Assembly: GCA_022600215.1 (NCBI GenBank)
Contig: JAHZKV010000134.1
Span: 1 to 23,296 of the forward strand
Source of the DNA: a bacterium
GTDB taxonomy: Bacteria; Chlamydiota; Chlamydiia; Chlamydiales; 2-12-FULL-49-11
Direction: 5' to 3'
DNA length: 23,296 nucleotides
Positions within the stretch are counted from its first letter, which is position 1, and each line of letters starts with the position of its first letter. A model generated the notes under the pieces. That model did no database searches. It was not told the origin of the DNA and worked only from the letters and a program-made list of their open reading frames with translations. The translations under genes were made by a program, and so were the position numbers. Shown piece after piece: positions 13,636 through 20,413 of the stretch.

Positions 13636-15517
13636 ACAAAGTCCACTCGGCTTCGCAGAAGACGAGGTCGATGGCGTGTAGTTGGATATTGATGCGATCG
13701 CCTATGGCGAATAGGTAGCCGGTATTTCTTCCTCTTAGCTGCATCTTTTTTTCTTCGAAGATGTAGAAGTCATCGTTGAGGTCTCTGATGGGTATGAAGC
13801 CATCGATTCCTAATCCTTCTATGTCGAAGGTTATTCCTTTTGGGGAGGCGTTGGTGAGTACGCCTTTGTATATCTTTTCACAATCCTCTTCGAAGTAGCT
13901 ATCGAGCAGGCGATATTTTTTTAGCTTTACTACGGATGTTTCGGCGACAAAGCTTTTCCTTTCATTTTCGCTACATCTTGCGGCGACATTTTTTAGTTCC
14001 TCTTTTTCGTATGTTTCACCGAAGAGGATACGGTGGACGATGAGGTCGCTATAGCGCCTGATGGGGCTGGTGAAGTGGGAATAATTTTCTAGGCCGAGCC
14101 CGTAGTGCCCTATGTTATCTGGGGAGTATATGGCAAGCTTTTGGCTACGGATATATTTTACTGCAATTTGCTCGATATGTGGGGAATCTTTAGCATTTTG
14201 GAAGAGCTTTGCTATATCGTGTGCTGTTGGGTTGTTCCCGACGTTGTATCCGAGGAGACGTACGAAGGCGAAGAAGTTATCGAAGTTGGTGCTATCTGGC
14301 TCATCATGTACACGAAATATCCCACCTTTACCCATATCTAGGAGGGTTTCGGCGATGATCTCCTTTGCTTTGAGCATGAACTCTTCAATCATTTGGTGGG
14401 TGATATCGTAGAAATGCGTTTCTATGTGTGTGGGTGATTCTTGCTCATCGCAGATAATTTGTGTATCAGGAAGGGCTAGCTCTACGCTCCCTCTCTCTCT
14501 TCTCTTTTTCTTGAAAAGGTGACACAGATCGCGCATATTTTCTAGTAGAACTTTGTGTGGGTCTTTCTTTTTGGTGGAGAGGATATCGTAGGCTTGCTCG
14601 TAGGTAAAACGCTTATCGCTGTTGATTACGGTTTTTGCTACCTCTTTTTCGATTATATCTCCATCTTTGGAGATCTCTAGGAGGACGGAGACGGTAAGAC
14701 GATCTTCCTTTTCTACGAGGCTGCATAAGTTGTTGGAGAGCTCTTCTGGCAGCATTGGCACTACTTTTGTAGGGAAGTAGGTGGAGTTGGCACGGGTAAA
14801 AGCTTCTTGATCTAATTTCGATCCTTTTTTTACAAAATGGGATACATCGGCAATGTGCACTCCGAGGAGGTAGTTACCATTTTCCTCTTTGGAGAGGGTG
14901 ATGGCATCATCATAGTCTTTGGCGGTGGTAGGATCTATTGTTACTGTTTCCACATCGCGAAGATCTATGCGCCCTTTGTAATCCTTTTTGGTGATTTTGT
15001 AGCCTTTGGCTTCTTCTACCACTTCTTTGGGAAAATCTTTACGTATACGGTGCGCTATGATTGCCGATTCCACATCGATGGAGGGGTCGGAGATATTTCC
15101 TAGGAAACGTAGTAGGGTGGCTGTTAGAACACGATCTTCGTAGTCTACAATTTTCACAATGAGGCGATCGCCAATTTCAAATTTCTTTTTTTCTTTGGGG
15201 AGATTAATTTCCTTATCTTCGCCAATAAGGGGGGAGAAGAGGAGGTAGTCTGTTCCCTCATCGTCTATTACGGTGGCAACAAATTCATCGCGCTCGCGCT
15301 TCACTACTTCGGAGATTACCCCTTCATATCCTTTGCTGGACTTGGTGAGTACTCGTACCATTACGGTATCGCCAGATATGGCATTTTTATTCTTTCTTGG
15401 GGGGATAAATACTTCTGGGTGATCTTCTTCTGGTTGGACAAAGCCAAAACCTTTTACGTGGAGGAAGAACTTGCCCTTGAGCACCTTTTCTTTGCTAAGC
15501 TTCATATCCCTCAGCAT
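13631..15517 (-). CDS. rnr: RNase R/RNase II-family 3'-5' exoribonuclease
   Basis: Processive hydrolytic exoribonuclease for mRNA and rRNA decay. Domains in order: cold-shock OB folds (about 10-140; GKFFLHVKGFGFV), the RNB catalytic domain (about 185-520) with TIDPTTAKDYDDA at 193-205, where D195, D201, D203 and D204 are the metal ligands, the YSHFTSPIRRYSDLIVHR signature, and a C-terminal S1 domain (about 545-625). At 628 residues it is nearer to RNase II length than to E. coli RNase R (813): the N-terminal helix-turn-helix and the basic C-terminal tail are missing. The ATG at 15517 lacks a ribosome-binding site; the ATG four codons in (15505) has GAGGG close upstream and may be the true start. 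The stop codon lies inside the last hairpin of the repeat. Pyrimidine-ending codons shift toward C at the 3' end. Confidence 0.94.
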   Translation of the reverse strand: MLRDMKLSKEKVLKGKFFLHVKGFGFVQPEEDHPEVFIPPRKNKNAISGDTVMVRVLTKSSKGYEGVISEVVKRERDEFVATVIDDEGTDYLLFSPLIGEDKEINLPKEKKKFEIGDRLIVKIVDYEDRVLTATLLRFLGNISDPSIDVESAIIAHRIRKDFPKEVVEEAKGYKITKKDYKGRIDLRDVETVTIDPTTAKDYDDAITLSKEENGNYLLGVHIADVSHFVKKGSKLDQEAFTRANSTYFPTKVVPMLPEELSNNLCSLVEKEDRLTVSVLLEISKDGDIIEKEVAKTVINSDKRFTYEQAYDILSTKKKDPHKVLLENMRDLCHLFKKKRRERGSVELALPDTQIICDEQESPTHIETHFYDITHQMIEEFMLKAKEIIAETLLDMGKGGIFRVHDEPDSTNFDNFFAFVRLLGYNVGNNPTAHDIAKLFQNAKDSPHIEQIAVKYIRSQKLAIYSPDNIGHYGLGLENYSHFTSPIRRYSDLIVHRILFGETYEKEELKNVAARCSENERKSFVAETSVVKLKKYRLLDSYFEEDCEKIYKGVLTNASPKGITFDIEGLGIDGFIPIRDLNDDFYIFEEKKMQLRGRNTGYLFAIGDRINIQLHAIDLVFCEAEWTLC

Positions 15518-15557
15518 ACCAAATGCTCAATTATCCCGATACTGTTATTATCAGAGG

Positions 15558-15926
15558 TTAGCCTGCTCTCTTGTCTTGGTAGAAAGCTTTAAATTCTTCA
15601 GGAGACCATAGTTGCGCACGAACTGCTCTCATAGCATCTTCAAAACTTTGGTTGTCAGATGGTTTCTCTTCATATGTAACGGGCTTTTCTTCTACTGTTA
15701 CGTTTTGCATAGTTTCACGAAATTTTTGATCTTGTAAATCTACATAGATGGAGGCTAGGAGGTTGGCAGCGCCAAAGGTAGCATAGAGAGTGATTAAAGC
15801 AAGTACTATTCTGGTAACCTTATTTTGTAATAAAGAGCCATTTTTATCAGCCAAAGGATCACTTACAGCAGATGCTAGTTGGTATAGTAGGTGGTTTGGT
15901 GCTGCTGGTTTTATGGTAGAATTCAT
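15558..15926 (-). CDS. Hypothetical single-pass membrane protein, 122 residues
   Basis: No family recognised. The N-terminal 37 residues are polar, one clear membrane segment spans about 39-62 (RIVLALITLYATFGAANLLASIYV), and the C-terminal 60 residues are acidic and charged (VEEKPVTYEEKPS). There is no cleavable signal peptide; a single short segment does not match the bilobed Inc pattern well. The ATG at 15926 has a good GGAG ribosome-binding site at 15933-15936 with six-base spacing, and a -10-like box lies further upstream, so it is probably expressed. It precedes rnr on the same strand by 40 bases and may share its transcript. Probably lineage-specific. Confidence 0.68.
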   Translation of the reverse strand: MNSTIKPAAPNHLLYQLASAVSDPLADKNGSLLQNKVTRIVLALITLYATFGAANLLASIYVDLQDQKFRETMQNVTVEEKPVTYEEKPSDNQSFEDAMRAVRAQLWSPEEFKAFYQDKRAG

Positions 15927-15957
15927 AATTAACTCCGCTTTTATTGCTTATGTTATA

Positions 15958-15963
15958 ATTATA
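15958..15963 (-). promoter_or_regulatory. -10 box for the 122-residue membrane protein
   Basis: A perfect TATAAT occurs on the minus strand in the AT-rich 135-base gap 15927-16061, about 32 bases before the ATG at 15926. The sequence 17-18 bases upstream (ACTTTA) is a poor -35 element, so this is only a candidate. Confidence 0.35.
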
Positions 15964-16061
15964 AATTATTTAATTAATGGTAAAGTTTATTTTAATAGTA
16001 ATAAAAATAATTTTAAACCACTGATTATAAACTGGTTAGAGTGTTTGGTGTAAAGCAGTGT

Positions 16062-16922
16062 TTATAAACTACTTATAGTAAGTGCGTTATATGTAGATAA
16101 GGCGTCTGCCATAGCGCAAGAGGGGTGTTTTTGGGTAAATTCCTCAGGTAATTGGGCTATGGGAATGGGTTTAAGGGTGTTTGGGTCTAAAAAGTGACTA
16201 TATATAGTATAAGAGGAGCCCTCTTTGACTGGATAGAGTTGGTATCGATATCCGCTAGTAGCTAGGGCGCTGTTAGTGATATGGAGGATATTGCCTCCAG
16301 AAAGGACGCGAAATGGCCCTCCTGCTACTTTTACTTCCCCTCCCCATTCTACCAGCACATGAGATGCACCAAGTTCTTTGATTTTTTGAGTGCAGATATC
16401 ACAAAAGTAGCCTTTGGAGATGCCATCAAGATCTATTTCTACTTCAGGGTGGAGTTTTTGGAGGGAGTGGTCGTGAAGGACTACTTTATCCCATCCTACA
16501 GAGGGGTAAAGAGCGCTGATCTCCATATCACTAAGAAGTTGCCCTATTTTTAGAAGCTTTTTGGTTCTGCGGATGGCTTTTCCTAAGGAGGGATCAAAAT
16601 AACCTCTGCTTTGTGTATATGCAGCATCTGCAATTTGAAGAATTTCAAATAGTGCGGGGGAGATAGGGGTGGGGGAGCAATCTTTAGAAGCGTTCCATCT
16701 GGAAATCTCAGAGGAAGGATTCCATCCATTCATGGTAGTATCAATCAAAGCAAAGCATTCTTCGATTACCTGCTCGATTTGCTCCTTTTGCAGATTGCTA
16801 TTTCTTATTTTCACTGAATAAGGGATTCCCATCTTCACACCCTTGAGGGAGATCTCTTTTTGTGTGGAGCAAGAAAAAAAGAGGAGTAGGATGCTAAGAA
16901 AGATTACATTTTTTTGTAGCAT
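16062..16922 (-). CDS. apbE: ApbE-family FAD:protein FMN transferase, lipoprotein
   Basis: ApbE enzymes transfer FMN from FAD to a Thr or Ser of target proteins in the periplasm; in chlamydiae the likely target is the Na+-translocating NADH:quinone reductase. The frame opens at a TTG (16946), but the ATG at 16922 directly starts a lipoprotein signal, MLQKNVIFLSILLLFFSC, with the lipid-attached Cys at residue 18. Family motifs present: IDLDGISKGYFCD (usual DLGGIAKGYAVD), VEWGGEVKVAGG, ALATSGYRYQL and SHFLDPNTLKPI (usual DPxTG). With about 286 residues it is slightly short for the family, and GGISKG reads DGISKG. The start overlaps the end of folD by 19 bases, so it is the last gene of a long minus-strand operon. 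No terminator is evident after it. Confidence 0.88.
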   Translation of the reverse strand: MLQKNVIFLSILLLFFSCSTQKEISLKGVKMGIPYSVKIRNSNLQKEQIEQVIEECFALIDTTMNGWNPSSEISRWNASKDCSPTPISPALFEILQIADAAYTQSRGYFDPSLGKAIRRTKKLLKIGQLLSDMEISALYPSVGWDKVVLHDHSLQKLHPEVEIDLDGISKGYFCDICTQKIKELGASHVLVEWGGEVKVAGGPFRVLSGGNILHITNSALATSGYRYQLYPVKEGSSYTIYSHFLDPNTLKPIPIAQLPEEFTQKHPSCAMADALSTYNALTISSL

Positions 16923-17737
16923 AGGAGGGTGTTTTGCATTAAGCAAGCAATAGTCATGGGGCCAACGCCGCCAGGGACAGGGGTGATTTTAGAGGCTACC
17001 TTCTTTACATTTTCATAGTCTATATCGCCAACAAGCTTTCCATCTACTCGAGAGATGCCTACATCGATACAAACAGCTCCTTCTTTTACCATTTCTTTGG
17101 TGATAAAATTTGGGGAGCCAATTGCAGCGATAATAATATCTGCACGAAGAAGTGCTTTAGTGAGATTTTTGCTTTTGCTATGAAGGAGGGTAACGGTCCC
17201 ATCCCTTCCTTTTGTCGCAAGCATATTAGCAAGAGGGGTTCCTACAATCATAGATCTTCCTACGATAGCAATATCTTTTCCTGCAGTTTCAATCCCTTCT
17301 GCTTCTAGCAAAGTGCAAATACCAAGAGGGGTGCAAGGGGTAAGAGTATCTTTTTCCCCGCGGATTAACTTACCAAGATTGAGGGGATGAAAGCCATCTA
17401 CATCTTTTTTTGGATCGATAGCATGGATGATATGGCTTGTATTAATCTGTTTTGGTAGTGGCATCTGAACTAAGATAGCGTGAATAGCAGGGTCGTTATT
17501 TGCTTCCTCTATTTTTTTTAAAAGCTCTTTCTCTGTGATTGACGAAGGTAAAGATACTTTTATGGAGTGTATCCCTACTTTTTCACAGGCACGTACTTTC
17601 ATTCCCACATAGATCTTTGAGGGGGCATGATCTTCGATGTAAAAGAAAATAAGAGAGGGGGAGAATTTACTTTGTGTAATTTCCTTTTTTACATCGTCTA
17701 AAATTTTTTGAGCAATTACGCTTCCTCTAATATCCAT
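16904..17737 (-). CDS. folD: Bifunctional methylenetetrahydrofolate dehydrogenase/cyclohydrolase
   Basis: Converts 5,10-methylene-THF to 10-formyl-THF with NADP+, supplying one-carbon units for purine and formyl-Met-tRNA synthesis. The 277 residues are close to the usual 280-300. Seen: YVGMKVRACEKVGI with the catalytic Tyr43 and Lys47 pair, ILVQMPLPKQI, DPKKDVDGFHPLNLGKL, the dinucleotide-binding GRSMIVGTPLANML and the C-terminal PVPGGVGPMTIACL signature. It overlaps the preceding phosphatase gene by 22 bases and the following apbE by 19, consistent with coupled translation. The ATG at 17737 is the only credible start. The folD-apbE adjacency is one I recall from Chlamydia. Confidence 0.97.
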   Translation of the reverse strand: MDIRGSVIAQKILDDVKKEITQSKFSPSLIFFYIEDHAPSKIYVGMKVRACEKVGIHSIKVSLPSSITEKELLKKIEEANNDPAIHAILVQMPLPKQINTSHIIHAIDPKKDVDGFHPLNLGKLIRGEKDTLTPCTPLGICTLLEAEGIETAGKDIAIVGRSMIVGTPLANMLATKGRDGTVTLLHSKSKNLTKALLRADIIIAAIGSPNFITKEMVKEGAVCIDVGISRVDGKLVGDIDYENVKKVASKITPVPGGVGPMTIACLMQNTLLCYKKM

Positions 17738-18480
17738 TTGGTAAAACTATCGGTAATGTGTTTGTTAGTAACTAGTATGTCAGATTTTTTATTCATGTCA
17801 AGGGAGCTCTCTTTGAGGCTGAAAACTTCAGCGCCAGCTTCTTTGGCAATAAGGGAGGAGGCGGCAAAATCCCAAGGGTTGAGTAAGGAGTCGTAAAAGC
17901 CATCAATAGCTCCTTTTGCGACGTAGCAAATATCAATTACGGACGAGCCACTGCGCCTTATTGCTGCAAGGGGGGTTCTTTTAAGGTGGCTAGGGGAGAG
18001 GGATAAGATGCTATGAGCAAAATCCATTTTTTTAGGAGGCGTAAGCTCAGCTCCATTAAGAGTTGCTCCTTCGCCAGCTTTTGCGCAGAAAAGCTCCTTT
18101 GTCATAGGAACAAAGCAGACACCTACCACCGCCTCTCCGTGGTGGACAAGGGCTATGCTTACGGAAAATGCTGGGATACCTCGCGAGAAGTTAAGGGTCC
18201 CATCAATAGGATCCACAATCCAAAAAGGGTTTGCTTTGCTATAGTTGCGATAGCCGCCCTCTTCACCTAAAAAGCCATAGTCGGGATATAGCGCAGATAG
18301 TTTTTGATAAATATATTCTTCCCCTTCCTTGTCAAATTTGGTCACTACATCATGGGGGGAGGTTTTTTCAAGAGAGGAGACGGAGGTATAAAAACCTTTG
18401 AGAGCTCTTTCACCCACTTCTATAGCAATAGCAGAAACGGTAGAAGCAATATGTTTTAATTCCTGGCTGGTAAATGTCAT
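17716..18480 (-). CDS. Inositol monophosphatase-family sugar or nucleotide phosphatase
   Basis: Mg2+-dependent phosphatase of the IMPase/SuhB/CysQ superfamily; the physiological substrate cannot be told from sequence. Numbering from the ATG at 18480 (254 residues), metal-binding motifs are complete: DVVTKFDKEGE (from about 44), GEEGG (72-76) and WIVDPIDGTLNF (87-98), followed by NPWDFAASSLIAKEAGA near 200-216. The frame extends to a GTG at 18510, but the ATG is preferred because it overlaps the upstream stop codon as ATGA and has AAAGG at suitable spacing. The gene sits between the MreD-like gene and folD within the long operon. SuhB-like and CysQ-like roles are both possible. Confidence 0.88.
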   Translation of the reverse strand: MTFTSQELKHIASTVSAIAIEVGERALKGFYTSVSSLEKTSPHDVVTKFDKEGEEYIYQKLSALYPDYGFLGEEGGYRNYSKANPFWIVDPIDGTLNFSRGIPAFSVSIALVHHGEAVVGVCFVPMTKELFCAKAGEGATLNGAELTPPKKMDFAHSILSLSPSHLKRTPLAAIRRSGSSVIDICYVAKGAIDGFYDSLLNPWDFAASSLIAKEAGAEVFSLKESSLDMNKKSDILVTNKHITDSFTKWILEEA

Positions 18481-19043
18481 GAGAAGACCTTTTTTTGTAG
18501 TTCTTTCCACAAAGAGAAAAAGCGTTTTTTTAGGCGAAGGTAGCGCACTTTTTGTTGGCGCGTTCCTAGATAGATGTAAAGGTAGATGGGAGCAGTGAAG
18601 AAAAGAAGGTGGTAGAGGCTATCTTGTACAGGGAGGAAGAGAGAGTCGAGGAGGAATGGAAAAAGAGATAGAGATAGTTTTGTGTCGAAGAAAGAATGTA
18701 GAAGGGAGAAGATAAGTGAAAAAGTAAAGGAGTAGATAGCGGTATAAAGAGCAAAGGGGATGGGTTTGTCTTCGAGGAAGTAGATCTTTAGGCGATGAAT
18801 AAGAAGGGTGGTAGCTACACAACAAATGGGATAAAACCCCATAGGTGTGGAGGTGGTGCTCAAATCTAAAAAGAGGCCTATGCCAAAAGAGGTCCAAAGG
18901 GAGAAAAAAAGAGAGGTGCGGGCAAAACAGGTGGTGAAAAAAGGAGCAAAGTATAGAAAGGGAAAAATATGTCGAAAGAAAGAGAGGGCAAAATAGTAAA
19001 AGCATGCCAGGGCAAAATAAGGTGTAAGGGAAACTTTTTTCAT
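18477..19043 (-). CDS. MreD-like multi-pass membrane protein
   Basis: An extremely hydrophobic 188-residue protein rich in Phe, Leu, Ser and Tyr, with about five membrane segments and a basic C-terminal tail (QQKVRYLRLKKRFFSLWKELQKK). The segment GIGLFLDLSTTSTPMGFYPICC (about 54-75) matches the one conserved signature of MreD, a G-L-x-x-D loop followed by (S/T)-P-x-G-x-x, and the following hydrophobic blocks match MreD spacing. MreD partners MreB and MreC in directing cell-wall synthesis; chlamydiae use MreB at the division site. No mreB or mreC gene is in the window, so context does not help. The ATG at 19043 has AGGAT nearby. It is preceded by the CHRD gene (24-base gap) and coupled by ATGA to the next phosphatase. 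The MreD call is moderate; the membrane nature is clear. Confidence 0.6.
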   Translation of the reverse strand: MKKVSLTPYFALACFYYFALSFFRHIFPFLYFAPFFTTCFARTSLFFSLWTSFGIGLFLDLSTTSTPMGFYPICCVATTLLIHRLKIYFLEDKPIPFALYTAIYSFTFSLIFSLLHSFFDTKLSLSLFPFLLDSLFLPVQDSLYHLLFFTAPIYLYIYLGTRQQKVRYLRLKKRFFSLWKELQKKVFS

Positions 19044-19067
19044 AGATCCTAGAATACTAGAAAGAAA

Positions 19068-19682
19068 TTATTTTTCCAATGAAGAACTATCTAAGTGACT
19101 TCCTATAGGCGTCAACTGGCCGCGTAATTCCCCCAGTTCATTGAGGTGCGTATGGATGGTGACGTAGCATCCACCTTGCAAGAGCATCTTTTCTTCTTTT
19201 TGAGGCTTTGCGTAGGAGTGTAGGTTACCAAGTTTTTTAAGGCGCACTTTGCCGCTAAGGAAACCTGATCGATTGGTTGGATCTAGTTGATCTTGCTTTG
19301 ATAGTTGACTCTTTTTAAAGGAATTTCCAGAGCCTGAAGGGTCTTTTGAGAGGAGGGTAGCAATAATCACCCCTTTTTGATGAGGGTATCCAAGCATCAG
19401 ATGTATCATCACTGGAGGGGAACTAAGACCGCTATAGGCAATAGCATATTCTATCTCGTTAGTTTCGGTGTGATAGAGAAATGTTCCTGATCCAATAGCT
19501 TTTGCTGGGGATACCATATTTCTTCGGTGAAGTTTGGTGCTGGAAAAATAGGGGCGGTGGATATTTTTTTCTTTTGGGTGGTAGAGGTGGTGTAAGATAT
19601 TTGCAGGCGATAGTGTCGTGTTAAACACTACAGGAGCGGCATATAATTTTACAAAGCATAGTAGGAATAGATATCTTTTCAT
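19068..19682 (-). CDS. Secreted CHRD-domain protein
   Basis: A 204-residue exported protein with an N-terminal signal peptide (MKRYLFLLCFVKLYAAP). Residues about 60-193 show the CHRD fold first defined in chordin and common in bacterial secreted proteins: GSGTFLYHTETNEIEYAIAY, a MIHLMLGYPHQKGV strand pair, and the diagnostic C-terminal YVTIHTHLNELGELRGQL (family pattern Y-V-N-I-H-T...G-E-(I/L)-R-G-Q-L). The biochemical role of CHRD domains in bacteria is not established. It follows lolD after 44 bases that hold a hairpin and precedes the MreD-like gene by 24 bases. The only ribosome-binding candidate, GGGAAAG, is the 3' arm of that hairpin. Confidence 0.85.
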   Translation of the reverse strand: MKRYLFLLCFVKLYAAPVVFNTTLSPANILHHLYHPKEKNIHRPYFSSTKLHRRNMVSPAKAIGSGTFLYHTETNEIEYAIAYSGLSSPPVMIHLMLGYPHQKGVIIATLLSKDPSGSGNSFKKSQLSKQDQLDPTNRSGFLSGKVRLKKLGNLHSYAKPQKEEKMLLQGGCYVTIHTHLNELGELRGQLTPIGSHLDSSSLEK

Positions 19683-19684
19683 AC

Positions 19685-19707
19685 TTTCCCAATGCAGGAG
19701 TGGGAAA
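19685..19707 (-). promoter_or_regulatory. Hairpin covering the ribosome-binding site of the CHRD gene
   Basis: TTTCCCA (19685-19691) and TGGGAAA (19701-19707) form a perfect 7-bp inverted repeat with a 9-base loop. On the transcribed minus strand the downstream arm supplies GGGAAAG, the only Shine-Dalgarno-like sequence, 1 to 5 bases before the ATG at 19682. Folding could hide it, or the stem could act as a weak processing or attenuation site between lolD and the distal operon. There is no T-run directly after the stem, so it is not a normal terminator. Confidence 0.4.
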
Positions 19708-19726
19708 TATAAGTAAACAAGAAAAA

Positions 19727-20413
19727 TTAATTTTCGATGAGCTGTCCGTTATCGATAGAATAGGTGCGATCGCACTGCTGGGCAAAGTTTTCATCGTGTG
19801 TTACGACAATTAACGATTTCCCCAAATCTTTGCATGTTTCTAAAAGAAGGCTTTGTACCATCGAAGCCGCATGGGCATCAAGGTTGCCTGTAGGCTCATC
19901 GGCAAGGATGATCTCAGGGTCATTCATAAAGGCACGAGCAATAGAAACACGAGCTTTCTCCCCACCAGAAAGGAGCTTGGTGGTAAAATCTTTTCGGTGT
20001 AAAAGGTTCATCCCTTCAAGAAGGGAGAGGGCAAGATTATATGCCTCGCTATTTTTGGAGATACTTCTCCTTCCAATTTGAGCTTTGATTAGCAGGTTTT
20101 CCATAACGGTATACTCATCTAGCAGATTGTGATTTTGGTAGATGAAGCCAATATTTTGATTACGAATCTTTGCAAAGTTTCTTTTAGGGAGCTCTTTTCC
20201 AAATAAGAAGAGTTTTCCACTATCAGCGCCATCAAGGGTACCAAGTATGGAAAGAAGAGTGCTTTTTCCAGAGCCAGAAGGGCCGGTGATAGAAACAGAT
20301 TCTCCTTGTTCCACATAAAGGGATATATTTTTGAGTAGGTCTACTACCTCAGGATAGGAGAAGGTTTTGTAAATATTACGTGCAGCGAAGATGACATTTG
20401 AGTTTTCTTTCAT
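19727..20413 (-). CDS. lolD: Lipoprotein-releasing ABC transporter ATPase LolD
   Basis: ATP-binding subunit that powers release of outer-membrane lipoproteins from the inner membrane to LolA. The 228 residues match LolD length. Seen: Walker A GPSGSGKST (44-52), Q-loop in GFIYQNHNLLDEYTVMEN (89-106), signature LSGGEKARVSIARA (148-161), Walker B IILADEPTGNLD (168-179) and switch His in VVTHD. The FIYQNHNLL and ADEPTGNLD wording is typical of the LolD/MacB subfamily. Its ATG overlaps the stop of the upstream permease gene as ATGA, which supports assignment to that permease. rpmG, the permease and lolD in this order are known to me from Chlamydia. Confidence 0.93.
   Translation of the reverse strand: MKENSNVIFAARNIYKTFSYPEVVDLLKNISLYVEQGESVSITGPSGSGKSTLLSILGTLDGADSGKLFLFGKELPKRNFAKIRNQNIGFIYQNHNLLDEYTVMENLLIKAQIGRRSISKNSEAYNLALSLLEGMNLLHRKDFTTKLLSGGEKARVSIARAFMNDPEIILADEPTGNLDAHAASMVQSLLLETCKDLGKSLIVVTHDENFAQQCDRTYSIDNGQLIEN

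Noticed and set aside
15927..16061. AT-rich 135-base gap checked for tRNA, small RNA or attachment site
   Set aside because: No cloverleaf, stable hairpin or direct repeat is visible; only a possible -10 box for the gene at 15558-15926.
18619..19005. Second minus-strand frame of 128 residues inside the MreD-like gene
   Set aside because: It is an out-of-frame shadow with Leu/Ser/Pro-rich composition and no start signal; the 188-residue frame has operon spacing and the MreD-like signature.
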